Positions 1 to 8,645 of a DNA stretch of 64,000 nt are shown in pieces (the first letter of the stretch is position 1; each line of letters starts with the position of its first letter). Origin of the DNA: DAOUBP01 sp964474695. Its GTDB lineage: Bacteria > Chloroflexota > Anaerolineae > CG2-30-64-16. A model generated the notes under the pieces. It saw nothing but the letters and a program-made list of their open reading frames with translations, had not been told where the DNA came from and searched no databases. The position numbers were made by a program, and so were the translations under genes. The stretch is taken from contig CAYYTK010000006.1 in NCBI GenBank assembly GCA_964474695.1, forward strand, positions 62,001 to 126,000, read 5' to 3'.

Positions 1-1169
1 AAGGATCGCCCGCCACCGCACTCAGCCTGCGCAACGCCGGCTCAGAACGGGTGATCATCCAGACCGCTGGTCCGGATGGCGCTCCGCAGGTCATCGGGGA
101 GATCGAACGCGAAGGCGTGCCGTTGCTCCTATACCAGGGTGCGGTCTACCTCCACGAGGGAGCCACCTATCTGGTGGAACGACTGGACTGGGAAGGCGGC
201 ATCGCCTTCGTGCGCCCCGCGACGGTCGATTTCTATACGCGTCCCATCATCAGCGAAAAGATCGAACTGCTGGGGATGGTGGACTACCGCTCGCAGCCCG
301 CAGATGAAATCCAACTTCCGGCAGCCGGCGTGCAACATGCGGCTTCCGGCGTTCAGGTGGCTTGGGGCGAGGTGCGCGTGGCCAGCCAGGCCACCGGCTA
401 CCGCATCCAACGCCAGGGCACCAACGAAGTGCTGGGGTTCGGCCAGGTCGACCTTCCGCCGCAGATGCTGGAAACCCAGGCGTGCCGGTTGACATTCTCC
501 AAGGAGCTGATAGAGGAGTTGAAGGCTGCCGGCCAGTGGCTCTCCGATCCCAACGCCTACGGCCCCAACTGGCCGGCCCAACGCGCCGCGGCCCGTGCGC
601 GCGACGGCTATCGCTGCCAGGGCTGCGGCCAGCCGGAGCTGAACGGAAGGCAGCACGACGTACATCACAAGGCGCCATTCCGCGCCTTTGTCGGCGACCC
701 CGCGCGGCGCAATGGACTGGCCGCTGACCAGGCCTGGCAGGTCGCCAATCGCCTCGAAAACCTGGTGACCCTCTGTTCAGTATGTCACCGGCAAGCTGAG
801 GCCAGCGTGCGTACACGGACGGGATTGGGCGGCGCGGGAGCGCTGCTGGCCGGTGTGGCGCCGTTGTTTCTGATGTGCGACCCGCGCGATCTGGGCGTGA
901 TCGTCGAGCCGCAAGATCCCGACTCCGGCCTGCCAACCATCACCATCTACGAGAAAACGCCGGGAGGCGTAGGCTACGCCGAGCAGTTGGCCGCCTCCAT
1001 GCCGGAGCTGCTGCGCGCGGCGCTCGACACAGTAACCGCCTGCCCATGCACATCAGGATGCCCCGCCTGCGTCGGCCCGATCCTGGAGCATGAATACGCA
1101 CTGGACGCCAAGGCGTTGACGCGAGCGCTGCTTGAGAAGGTGCTCTCCACATCCAGTAGCCATCCATGA
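1..1169 (+). CDS. DEAD/DEAH-type helicase C-terminal part, DUF1998/MZB domain with embedded HNH motif (5' partial)
   Basis: The frame is open from base 3 to the stop at 1169, so the gene starts outside the window and only the last ~388 residues are seen. The C-terminus carries the four-Cys cluster CPCTSGCPACVGP after an LFLMCDPRDLGV segment, typical of the DUF1998/MZB module at the end of YprA/MrfA-type helicases, which act in DNA repair. Just before it is a complete HNH-like zinc motif: CQGC near 615-626, a VHHKAPF segment near 660, then NLVTLCSVCH near 765-788. The helicase core itself is not visible, so the family call rests on this C-terminal module. The last codons run to position 1169, about 60 bp before a predicted promoter for the next operon. 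Confidence 0.75.
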   Translation, partial: GSPATALSLRNAGSERVIIQTAGPDGAPQVIGEIEREGVPLLLYQGAVYLHEGATYLVERLDWEGGIAFVRPATVDFYTRPIISEKIELLGMVDYRSQPADEIQLPAAGVQHAASGVQVAWGEVRVASQATGYRIQRQGTNEVLGFGQVDLPPQMLETQACRLTFSKELIEELKAAGQWLSDPNAYGPNWPAQRAAARARDGYRCQGCGQPELNGRQHDVHHKAPFRAFVGDPARRNGLAADQAWQVANRLENLVTLCSVCHRQAEASVRTRTGLGGAGALLAGVAPLFLMCDPRDLGVIVEPQDPDSGLPTITIYEKTPGGVGYAEQLAASMPELLRAALDTVTACPCTSGCPACVGPILEHEYALDAKALTRALLEKVLSTSSSHP

Positions 1170-1229
1170 TCCGGCAAGCAGCAGTTTCGATACGCAGCGC
1201 ACATGCGGCACGCATACCAACGGAGTCAT

Positions 1230-1258
1230 TTGGCTGCTCGCGCTGCGTGTGCTAAAAT
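1230..1258 (+). promoter_or_regulatory. Predicted sigma70-type promoter of the sphingolipid operon
   Basis: TTGGCT (1230-1235) and TAAAAT (1253-1258) are separated by 17 bp. Transcription would begin near 1265 and leave a leader of about 70 nt before the first gene at 1334. Confidence 0.5.
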
Positions 1259-1333
1259 ATGGCCTTGATTTGTGAGACAGAGCGTCACCCATTACGCCAT
1301 ATTTGACGCTTAAGCCCTCGTGTTTTCATTCTC

Positions 1334-2152
1334 ATGAGATTCAAGAATCAGGTTGCCCTCATTACGGGTGGTTCCAGCGGTATTGGACTGGCTACGGCGA
1401 AGTTGCTGGCCGAACGCGGCGCGCACGTCTGGCTGGTGGCACGTGACCTTGAACGCCTCAGATCCGCCCTGAAGCAAGTCGAGGCAAGTCGCGCCGGCGC
1501 AGATCAGTGCTGCGGCATCTTCTCGGCCGATGTCTCCCAGGCCGAGGAGGCGCAAGCCGCAGTTGCTCACGTGCGATCGGCCGCGGCCCTGCCCGATCTC
1601 GTGATCAACTCGGCGGGCACGGTGCTCCCTGGCTACTTCCAGGATCTCGATCTGGCTGTCTTCACCCAGGACATGGCGACAAACTACTTTGGCACCCTGC
1701 ACGTGATCAAAGCGGTGACGCCGGGCATGATCGAGAGGCGGTCAGGGCACATCGTCAATATCTGTTCGGTGGCCGGGTTTCTAGGGTTGTTCGGTTACTC
1801 AGCCTATGGCCCCTCCAAGTATGCGGTGCGCGGGCTGACGGATGTGCTGCGAGTCGAGTTGAGGCCCTATGGTATCCATTTCTCTATCGTCTATCCGCCA
1901 GATGTCGACACCCCACAGCTCGCCTATGAAAGCCAGTTCAAGCCGCAGGAAACGCGTGCTCTCGGCAACGGGAAGGCGCTCTCCGCAGAAGAGGTCGCTC
2001 GCACAATCCTGAACGGCGTCACGCGTGGAAGCTACACTATCACACCTGGGCTTGAAACGGGTGTGCTTTACCGGTTGGTGGGACTGCTTGGGGATCTGCA
2101 GTATCCTATCATGGACAGACTCATCGCCCGGACTCGCCAAACGAAAGCCTAA
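1334..2152 (+). CDS. SDR oxidoreductase, 3-ketodihydrosphingosine reductase-like
   Basis: This 272-residue short-chain dehydrogenase has an N-terminal nucleotide-binding motif (TGGSSGIG, about residues 11-18), the NSAG motif, and a Ser plus YGPSK catalytic set (YxxxK). The extended C-terminus and overall pattern resemble eukaryotic-type 3-ketodihydrosphingosine reductases (KDSR). Those enzymes reduce the 3-keto group of the serine palmitoyltransferase product with NADPH. It is the first gene of a tight same-strand set (20 bp to the next gene) that ends in a serine palmitoyltransferase-like gene, which supports this role over a generic SDR. The substrate is inferred from context; the fold is certain. 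Confidence 0.7.
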   Translation: MRFKNQVALITGGSSGIGLATAKLLAERGAHVWLVARDLERLRSALKQVEASRAGADQCCGIFSADVSQAEEAQAAVAHVRSAAALPDLVINSAGTVLPGYFQDLDLAVFTQDMATNYFGTLHVIKAVTPGMIERRSGHIVNICSVAGFLGLFGYSAYGPSKYAVRGLTDVLRVELRPYGIHFSIVYPPDVDTPQLAYESQFKPQETRALGNGKALSAEEVARTILNGVTRGSYTITPGLETGVLYRLVGLLGDLQYPIMDRLIARTRQTKA

Positions 2153-2172
2153 CCTTCTCGAAAGGTGCAATC

Positions 2173-3303
2173 ATGAACATCGTTATCGAACCCGTCACAG
2201 ACAAGAAAGGCCTGCTGGCATTCGTCAAGTTTCCCTTCAAGATCTATCGGAACGACCCGAGCTGGGTGCCGCCCCTCATCGAGGAACGGCTGGACGTCTT
2301 CGACCCGAAGAAGAATCCTTTCTGGGAGCATTCCCGCTGCCAGCTCTTCCTGGCGCGCCGCGACGGCGAATTGGTTGGCACCATTGCAGCGGTGGTGAAC
2401 GATAACCATAACACGACCCACAACGAAAAAATGGGGTCCTTTGGCTTCTTTGAGACCATCGATGATCCCGCCGTTGCAGCGGCGCTCCTGGGCGCGGCCG
2501 AAACCTGGGTCAAGGCGCAAGGCATGGCGCTCATCCGCGGGCCGCTGAATCCCTCCATCAACGACGAGATCGGCACGTTGATCGATGGCTTCGATACGCC
2601 TCCCATGGTGATGTTAACGCACAGCCCGCGCTACGTCCCCGCGCTGATTGAGGGCTGTGGCTATACCAAAGCCATGGACGTGTACGCCTGGCTTTATAAC
2701 ATCGAAGAAGATCTGAAGAACGCGCCGGAAAAGCTGACCCGCGTCGCAGAAAAAGCCCTGCAGAAGCAGGGCATCCGCGTTCGCAAGATCGAAATGCGCA
2801 ATTTCGACCAGGAAGTTGCCCGCATCAAACATGTTTACAACGCGGCCTGGGAGCGCAACTGGGGCGCCGTGGCTTTGACCGATCATGAGACAGATCATCT
2901 GGCCGCCAGCCTGAAACCGATACTCGACCCCAACCTGATCTTTCTCGCTGAAACCGAAGAGGGCGAGCCGGTTGGGGTATCCCTAACGATACCGGATCTC
3001 CATCAGGCGCTCAAGCGGTCCGGTGGCGGACACTATTTCCCGTTCGGCCTGCTGAAATTCCTGTGGCACCGCCGGCACATCGACCAGTGCCGCCTGATGA
3101 TCATGGGCATGGTTGAACAATATCGCGGTCGCGGGGCCGATGCCATCTTTTACCTGGAGACTGCCAGGGAAGCGCTGAAGCGCGGCTACAAACGGATGGA
3201 AGGCTCGTGGATTCTGGAAACCAACACGATGATGAACCAGATCATCGAACGCCTGGGCGGCAAAAAATACAAGACCTACCGCATCTACGAAAAGACGCTG
3301 TAG
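2173..3303 (+). CDS. GNAT-fold acyltransferase, bacterial ceramide synthase (BcerS/YghO)-like
   Basis: The 376-residue protein has the KIYRNDPSWVPPL signature near residues 22-34 and the long two-part GNAT layout of the YghO family, which was renamed BcerS-like after the Caulobacter ceramide synthase was identified. A second conserved region, GPLNPSINDEIGTLIDGF, lies near residues 119-136, and a GNAT-like EQYRGRGAD acetyl/acyl-CoA loop near 315-323. In Caulobacter the family attaches the second acyl chain to the sphingoid base. Its place between a KDSR-like SDR and a CerR-like epimerase, upstream of an SPT-like gene, is the expected setting. The start follows a GAAAGG ribosome site. Acyl donor and exact product are inferred. 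Confidence 0.72.
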   Translation: MNIVIEPVTDKKGLLAFVKFPFKIYRNDPSWVPPLIEERLDVFDPKKNPFWEHSRCQLFLARRDGELVGTIAAVVNDNHNTTHNEKMGSFGFFETIDDPAVAAALLGAAETWVKAQGMALIRGPLNPSINDEIGTLIDGFDTPPMVMLTHSPRYVPALIEGCGYTKAMDVYAWLYNIEEDLKNAPEKLTRVAEKALQKQGIRVRKIEMRNFDQEVARIKHVYNAAWERNWGAVALTDHETDHLAASLKPILDPNLIFLAETEEGEPVGVSLTIPDLHQALKRSGGGHYFPFGLLKFLWHRRHIDQCRLMIMGMVEQYRGRGADAIFYLETAREALKRGYKRMEGSWILETNTMMNQIIERLGGKKYKTYRIYEKTL

Positions 3304-3307
3304 GAAC

Positions 3308-4288
3308 ATGAAAGTCCTCGTCACCGGCGCCAGCGGCTTCATTGGCTCGCAACTGACTCGCCTCCTGGTGAGGCAAGGGCACGATGTGCGCGTGCTGCGC
3401 CGGGCCACCGCCAGGACCTTGATGCTGGACGATCTGCCCGTGGAACATGTGCTCGGCGATATCCTGGAAACGGAGACAGTCGACCGGGCGGTTGCAGGCT
3501 GCGAGCTTGTGTTCCACGCCGCCGGCCTCTCTTCCTATTGGCGCGCACAGCGCGACCAGATCTACCGCGTCAATGTGGAAGGCACGCGCGTGGTCATGGA
3601 CGCCTGTCTGCGCACAGGCGTGCCGCGGGTCGTGCACACCTCCTCTGTGGCGGCCATCGGCGTACGCCGTGATGCGCCGGCCGACGAAAACACCCCTTTC
3701 GACGCGTTCAGCGCCGCCTGGGCCTATGGCGACAGCAAGCATCGTGCCGAGTTAGAAGTGCGCCGGGCCGTCGAACGCGGGCTGAACGCCGTGATCGTTA
3801 ACCCTGCGGCCGTCATCGGCCCCGGCGATCACTATCTCATTTCCAGCAGCATGATCGTTGAGTTCGCGCGGCGCCCGATTCCTGCTGTGCCGCGCGGCGG
3901 CGTGTGCCTGGCCGATGTGGATGCGGTGGTGCAGGGCCACCTCTCTGCCGCCGAACGCGGCCGGACCGGCGAACGCTATATCCTGGGCGGCCAAAACCTT
4001 ACTAACCTGGAAGTCGCCACCACGATTTGCGAAATAGCTGGCCGTCGCCCGCCGCTCTTTACAATCCCTGGCTGGATGCTGGGCCCGGCTGCGCTGGCGG
4101 TAGACGCATATAATCGCATCAGCTCGCGGCCGCCGATCGTGACCGGGGAACAACTCCGGCTGGATGCCTGCAACGTTTTCTACGACAGCAGCAAAGCCGT
4201 GAGCGAGCTCGACTACCCACTCCTGCCCTTCCGAGGCGCAGCAGAGAAAGCCTACCGTTGGTACCGGGAGCACGGCTACCTGAACTGA
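3308..4288 (+). CDS. NAD(P)-dependent epimerase/dehydratase-family protein, CerR-like
   Basis: This extended SDR has 326 residues. It has the N-terminal TGASGFIG nucleotide-binding motif (residues 7-14), a downstream HTSS segment, and YGDSK as the YxxxK catalytic pair. It begins 4 bp after the BcerS-like stop, so co-translation is likely. In Caulobacter an epimerase-family enzyme (CerR) reduces the keto group of the sphingolipid intermediate after N-acylation. The presence here of both a KDSR-like and a CerR-like reductase in one operon is unusual. One may act on a different step, for example the base versus the ceramide. It could also be a dihydroflavonol-4-reductase-like enzyme of other function. 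Confidence 0.65.
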   Translation: MKVLVTGASGFIGSQLTRLLVRQGHDVRVLRRATARTLMLDDLPVEHVLGDILETETVDRAVAGCELVFHAAGLSSYWRAQRDQIYRVNVEGTRVVMDACLRTGVPRVVHTSSVAAIGVRRDAPADENTPFDAFSAAWAYGDSKHRAELEVRRAVERGLNAVIVNPAAVIGPGDHYLISSSMIVEFARRPIPAVPRGGVCLADVDAVVQGHLSAAERGRTGERYILGGQNLTNLEVATTICEIAGRRPPLFTIPGWMLGPAALAVDAYNRISSRPPIVTGEQLRLDACNVFYDSSKAVSELDYPLLPFRGAAEKAYRWYREHGYLN

Positions 4289-4313
4289 CACGCAAACATA
4301 CTGCCCGTGCGCC

Positions 4314-4342
4314 CGCAACACGCAATACGCAGCACGCAGCAC
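4314..4342. repeat. Short tandem repeat of the CGCAATACGCAG family
   Basis: Between the CerR-like gene and spt, a ~7-bp unit (CGCAACA, CGCAATA, CGCAGCA, CGCAGCA) is repeated in tandem. The same unit recurs at 26694-26714, 27523-27594 and, inverted, at 54220-54247. Confidence 0.7.
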
Positions 4343-4381
4343 ACCCTGGATCACGTGCTCAAGTTATCGATAGGAGTACTC

Positions 4382-5560
4382 ATGGACATCTTTGAAAAAT
4401 GCTACGCTTACACCGAGGCTAAAGACGCCATTGCGGCCGGCTGGTATCCCTATTTCCTGCCGCTCACCGAAAACGAAGGCACGGAAGCAGTCTTTCGCGG
4501 CCATCGGTTGATCATGTGTGGATCGAACAACTACCTGGGTCTCACCACTGATCCGCGCGTGCGCCAGGCAGCCATCGATGCCATTCATCGCTACGGGACC
4601 AGTTGCACCGGCTCGCGCTTCCTGAACGGCACGCTGGAGCTGCATGAGCAGCTAGAGCACGAACTGGCCGAGTATGTGGGCAAGGAAGCTGCGCTGGTCT
4701 TTTCCACCGGCATGCAATCCAACCTGGGCGCCATCAGCGCGCTGGTAGGTCGCGGGGACATCGTTATCCTGGATAAAGAAGACCACGCCAGCATCGTCGA
4801 CGCCGCGAAGTTAAGCTACGGTGAAACCAAGCGGTTCGCACACCAGGACATGGAGGAGTTGGAGCGCTTGCTCTCTCGTCTGCCGGCCGACAAGGGCAAG
4901 TTGGTGGTGGTGGACGGTCTCTACAGCATGGAGGGTGATATCGCTCCCCTGCCCGACCTCGCGCCCCTGTGCAAAAAATACGGTGCGCGGCTGATGGTGG
5001 ATGACGCACACGCGATCGGCGTGCTGGGAGGCGGACACGGCACCGGGGCGCATTACGGCATCACCGACCAAATCGATTTGATTATGTCGACTTTTAGCAA
5101 GTCTTTTGCGTCGCTGGGCGGTTTCATCGCTGGCGACGAGCCGATCGTACATTACATCAAGCACCATGCCCGCTCGCTGATCTTCAGCGCCAGCATCCCG
5201 CCCTCCAACGCTGCGGCTGCGCTGGCTTCGCTGAAAATCATGCGCGAGGAGCCGGAACGCGTGCAACACCTCAACGACGTCGCCGACTACATGCGCCGTG
5301 GTTACCGCGAACTCGGGTTCAATATCGGCAACTCCACCACGCCGATCATCCCGGTGATCATCGGCGACCGCATGCTCACCACCCAGGTCTGGAAACGGCT
5401 GTTTGACGAAGGGGTGTTTGTGAATCCGGTGTTGTCGCCGGCCACGCAGCCCGGCCGTGAGCTGCTGCGCACCAGCTACATGGCCACCCACACCTTCGAG
5501 CAGATGGACCGCGTGCTGGCGATCTTCGAGAAGGTAGGGAAAGAGCTAGGGCTGATCTAG
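4382..5560 (+). CDS. spt: Serine palmitoyltransferase-like alpha-oxoamine synthase
   Basis: The 392-residue fold type I PLP enzyme belongs to the alpha-oxoamine synthase family. The Schiff-base lysine lies in STFSKSFASLGG, which has the FSKS form seen in serine palmitoyltransferases rather than the LGKA/FGKA form of KBL, BioF and ALAS. The cofactor-stacking His and Asp are in VDDAHAIGVLG. The reaction would condense L-serine with a long-chain acyl thioester to 3-ketodihydrosphingosine. The ATG at 4382 is chosen because TAGGAGT lies just upstream; the open frame extends to 4307 but that part is repeat sequence. It closes the sphingolipid operon. Glycine C-acetyltransferase is the main alternative. 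Confidence 0.75.
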   Translation: MDIFEKCYAYTEAKDAIAAGWYPYFLPLTENEGTEAVFRGHRLIMCGSNNYLGLTTDPRVRQAAIDAIHRYGTSCTGSRFLNGTLELHEQLEHELAEYVGKEAALVFSTGMQSNLGAISALVGRGDIVILDKEDHASIVDAAKLSYGETKRFAHQDMEELERLLSRLPADKGKLVVVDGLYSMEGDIAPLPDLAPLCKKYGARLMVDDAHAIGVLGGGHGTGAHYGITDQIDLIMSTFSKSFASLGGFIAGDEPIVHYIKHHARSLIFSASIPPSNAAAALASLKIMREEPERVQHLNDVADYMRRGYRELGFNIGNSTTPIIPVIIGDRMLTTQVWKRLFDEGVFVNPVLSPATQPGRELLRTSYMATHTFEQMDRVLAIFEKVGKELGLI

Positions 5561-5679
5561 CACAACAATGACCGGAACCTGAAGACACGTGAGATCTCTC
5601 GGAAGCGACGCTTCATGAAGATCATGGCTCTGCCCAGGCGCCTTTTCGAACAAGCAAGAACGCATTCTGCGATTGATGC

Positions 5680-6381
5680 TCACGTCGTTTTCTTGAAAGC
5701 CGCGAACCGATAGCCGACCCCGCGCTCAGTGAAGATATAGCGCGGGTTGGCCGGATCGGGCTCGATCTTCTTGCGCAAATAGGTGATGTAAAGACGCAGA
5801 AGCTGGTTGTCGTCGCGATACTCCGGCCCCCACACCTTCGCCAGCAGCGTCTCTTGCGGCACGATCCAGCCGGCGTTCTCCACCAGGTGGGTCAGCAAGC
5901 GGTATTCGGTGGGGCGCAGCTTGATGTGCTCGCCGCGCACGATGACCGTGCGGCGCGGGAAGTCGATGGCCAGGTCATCATCGATGACCAATGGCGTCCC
6001 ATCGCTGGGCTTGGACGGCTCAACCCGGCGCAAAACCGCGCGAATCCGACTTGACAGCTCCCGTGGGCTGAACGGCTTCGTCACATAGTCATCCGCGCCC
6101 AGATCCAGCCCTTTGATGCGGTCAGCCTCGTCGCTCTTGACCGTCAGCATAATCACCGGGACAGACGACACTTCTCGGATCCGCTCCAGCGCCTCGAACC
6201 CATCCATCACGGGCATTGCGACATCCATCAATACCAGGTCCGGCATCTCGTCGCGCACCTTGGTCACCGCATCCAGGCCATTGTCTGCCTCGCTGACCGC
6301 GTACCCTTCCAGGTCCAGGTTCATGCGCACAAAGCGGCGGATGCGGGGCTCATCGTCGACCACCAAAATGTGCCTCTTCAT
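5680..6381 (-). CDS. OmpR/PhoB-family response regulator
   Basis: The 233-residue protein has a receiver domain with the acidic pair DDE (9-11), phospho-acceptor Asp53 in LVLMDVAMP, and the TKPF lysine near residue 104. A C-terminal winged helix follows (RPTEYRLLTHLVENAG and LRLYITYLRKKIEPDP). It begins directly after the stop codon of the upstream histidine kinase gene with no gap, so the two form a two-component pair. The output is DNA binding; the regulon is not evident from neighbours. A KdpE-like protein is possible from the sequence, but no kdp genes are present. Confidence 0.9.
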   Translation of the reverse strand: MKRHILVVDDEPRIRRFVRMNLDLEGYAVSEADNGLDAVTKVRDEMPDLVLMDVAMPVMDGFEALERIREVSSVPVIMLTVKSDEADRIKGLDLGADDYVTKPFSPRELSSRIRAVLRRVEPSKPSDGTPLVIDDDLAIDFPRRTVIVRGEHIKLRPTEYRLLTHLVENAGWIVPQETLLAKVWGPEYRDDNQLLRLYITYLRKKIEPDPANPRYIFTERGVGYRFAAFKKTT

Positions 6382-7932
6382 CTACCCCTCCACCGGCAGC
6401 GAGAAAAACACCGTCGTCCCTCTGCCCGGCTCGCTGCGCAGCCAGATCCGGCCACCGTGAGCCTCTATGATGTTGCGACACAGAAACAGGCCGAGACCTG
6501 CACCCTGCGTCGTCCGCCGCAGGCTCGAATCGACGCGGTAGAAACGCTGAAAGAGCTTGCCTTGCGCGTCCGGCGGGATGCCGATGCCTTGATCCGCAAC
6601 ATACACCGTTACCTGGTTACCTTCGCGCCAGCCGCCGACGCGCACCTCGCCCCCTTTCGGGGCATACTTGATCGCATTGCTCAGGAGATTATTCAACACT
6701 TGCCGCAGCCGCTCCTCGTCCCCCAACACCGCAGGGAAATCGGACGGAAAGTCCAGCATGAATTGATGGCGCTCGGTCTGTGTCTTGAAGCCGTCGACGA
6801 CGCTTGCGGCCAGCTTAGGCAGCGCGACATCGCTGCGCTCAAGCGTGAAGCCGCCGGCCTGGATGCTGCTGGCATCCAGCAGGTTATTGATCAGGGCGTT
6901 CAGCCGGTCACTTTCCTCCCCGATCACCTGCAAACCTTCCTGCAGGGTCGTGTTGTCCCATTTTGCATCCTCACGAGCCAACGTGTCGGCATAACCCTTG
7001 ATGAGCGCAACCGGCGTTTTCAGTTCGTGGGTGATCACCGAGACGAAGGTGGATTTCATCTCCTCGGCCTCACGAAAACGGGTGATGTCCACAACGTTGG
7101 CGATGATGTTCATCAGCCGGCTCTCGTCATCATAGAGCGGTGAGTAGGTGATGCTCACCCCGAGGCGTGATCCCCCCGGGCGCAGGAACCACCCCTCGGC
7201 GAAGAGGGGCTGCTGATCGGGGAAATCAAGAGTCTCCGGCTGCGCACCGCACAGATGGCGGCCTGTGACGCCTTCCAGCGGCAGCACCTGATAGCAGGGC
7301 CGGCCGATGGCTTGCTCGGCCGGCCAGCCGGTCAACTGGCTCAACGCCCGGTTGAAGACGACGATGCGCAGTTCGGGGTCCAAAATCATGACCCCATCGG
7401 CGCTGTGCTCGATGATCGCGTCGAGCTGGCGTTTTTCAGCGCTCACTTGCTGGTAAAGCTGGGCGTTGCGCACGGCGATGGCAGCCTGGTCGGCAAAGCT
7501 AGCCAATACGTCCCGATCGTTGACCGAAAATGCGACGCTCCCGCTGCGGAACAGGTAGATGATCCCCAGCAGCCGATCTTCGAAGATCAGCGGCAGAGCA
7601 ATCACCTGGCTCAGAGGCAGGCGCACCGCCCGCGCCACCAGGTTAAGCCGTGCCTGCAAATCCGGCAGCACGTAACCTTCTGCCTGCAAGGGGAAATCGT
7701 CCAGGAGCGGGGTGAAACGGGATAGGAGCACCGCAGGAATGCCGTAGTGGGCATGGATGGCCAGCGCGGTGTTCTGCCCGCGACGCAACGCCACCAACCC
7801 CGCCTCGGCGCGCACCAGGTCCGCAGCGCTGTTCAGGATCAGCCGCAAGACAGACGGTAAATCCAGCCGGGAAGTGATCGCTCGGCTGATCTCCAGCAAG
7901 TATTCGCGCTGACGCAGTTGATAGCTGATCAT
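6382..7932 (-). CDS. Sensor histidine kinase with GAF and PAS domains
   Basis: The 516-residue kinase has no clear membrane segment and is probably cytoplasmic. From the N-terminus it has a GAF-like domain (about 10-165), a PAS domain (about 170-285), a HisKA domain with the phospho-His in VITHELKTPVAL, and a HATPase domain with LLSNAIKYAP (N box), VADQGIGIP and GAGLGLFLC. The ATG at 7932 is preceded by AGGGGTGG. A longer frame reaching 8103 has a low-complexity leader that overlaps the next gene and was discarded. It is the partner of the downstream response regulator. Neither sensory ligand is predictable from the sequence. Confidence 0.9.
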   Translation of the reverse strand: MISYQLRQREYLLEISRAITSRLDLPSVLRLILNSAADLVRAEAGLVALRRGQNTALAIHAHYGIPAVLLSRFTPLLDDFPLQAEGYVLPDLQARLNLVARAVRLPLSQVIALPLIFEDRLLGIIYLFRSGSVAFSVNDRDVLASFADQAAIAVRNAQLYQQVSAEKRQLDAIIEHSADGVMILDPELRIVVFNRALSQLTGWPAEQAIGRPCYQVLPLEGVTGRHLCGAQPETLDFPDQQPLFAEGWFLRPGGSRLGVSITYSPLYDDESRLMNIIANVVDITRFREAEEMKSTFVSVITHELKTPVALIKGYADTLAREDAKWDNTTLQEGLQVIGEESDRLNALINNLLDASSIQAGGFTLERSDVALPKLAASVVDGFKTQTERHQFMLDFPSDFPAVLGDEERLRQVLNNLLSNAIKYAPKGGEVRVGGWREGNQVTVYVADQGIGIPPDAQGKLFQRFYRVDSSLRRTTQGAGLGLFLCRNIIEAHGGRIWLRSEPGRGTTVFFSLPVEG

Positions 7933-7939
7933 ACCACCC

Positions 7940-8572
7940 CTACCAGCCGAAGCGCTCCTCGCGCCACGGATCCCCTTCCATGTGATAGCCGTTGCGTTCC
8001 CAGAAGCCTGGCCGGTCGCCGGCCATAAACTCGATGCCCCGCAGCCACTTCGCGCTCTTCCAGAAATACTTCTTGGGCACCAGCAAGCGCAGAGGATACC
8101 CATGCTCAGGCTCCAGGGGCTTGCCGTCGAATTCGAACGCTACCATGGTGTCATCGTCATCCAGCACATCCAGCCCTACGTTGGCGGTGAAGCCGTACTC
8201 ACAATGCGCCATGGCATGCGTCGCCTCCGGCTTCACCTGCACCAGCTTCATCAACTCACGCCAGGGAACGCCGGTCCAGGTGGTATCCAATTTGCTCCAG
8301 CGCGTGACGCAATGGATGTCGACCGTCTGCGTGCGCCGCGGCAGAGCCATCAATTCGTTCCACGTCAGTCGAAGCGGCGCCTCCACCAACCCGAAGATGC
8401 GGAAATCCCAATGATCCAAATTCGCATACTCGGGCACGGAGCCATAGTGCAAAACCGGGAATTTTTCGGTGAGGAACTGTCCGGGTGGAACGCGATCATT
8501 GGCTTTGCGCCCCGGCTGGTTAGCGACCCGCCTCAGCCGTTCGACCCGTTTCAACGGGTTCTCAAATTGCAT
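7940..8572 (-). CDS. Sulfite oxidase-like molybdopterin oxidoreductase
   Basis: This 210-residue protein has the oxidoreductase molybdopterin-binding domain of the sulfite oxidase/MsrP family. The likely molybdenum-ligating Cys is in VDIHCVTRWSKLDTTWTGV. The conserved GYPLRLLVPKKYFWKSAKW segment lies near the C-terminus. There is no signal peptide and no dimerisation or heme domain, so it is a single-domain, probably cytoplasmic member of unknown substrate. It lies 7 bp upstream of the histidine kinase gene and could share its transcript. Confidence 0.85.
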   Translation of the reverse strand: MQFENPLKRVERLRRVANQPGRKANDRVPPGQFLTEKFPVLHYGSVPEYANLDHWDFRIFGLVEAPLRLTWNELMALPRRTQTVDIHCVTRWSKLDTTWTGVPWRELMKLVQVKPEATHAMAHCEYGFTANVGLDVLDDDDTMVAFEFDGKPLEPEHGYPLRLLVPKKYFWKSAKWLRGIEFMAGDRPGFWERNGYHMEGDPWREERFGW

Positions 8573-8645
8573 GCTTGCCTCCAGTGATCTGATTGCAGAG
8601 TGCTGCTACTATAGCAGGACCTCCGGGGCCGGTAAGTAATAGCAC

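Noticed and set aside
4307..4381. N-terminal extension of Spt to 4307
   Set aside because: The extra codons come from a tandem DNA repeat; the ATG at 4382 has a strong ribosome site and fits family length.
6370..7143. Plus-strand frame opposite the histidine kinase
   Set aside because: It is a shadow of the kinase coding frame; the kinase motifs on the minus strand are clear.
7933..8103. N-terminal extension of the histidine kinase to 8103
   Set aside because: The extra 57 residues overlap the sulfite-oxidase-like gene and lack domain character; the ATG at 7932 has a good ribosome site.
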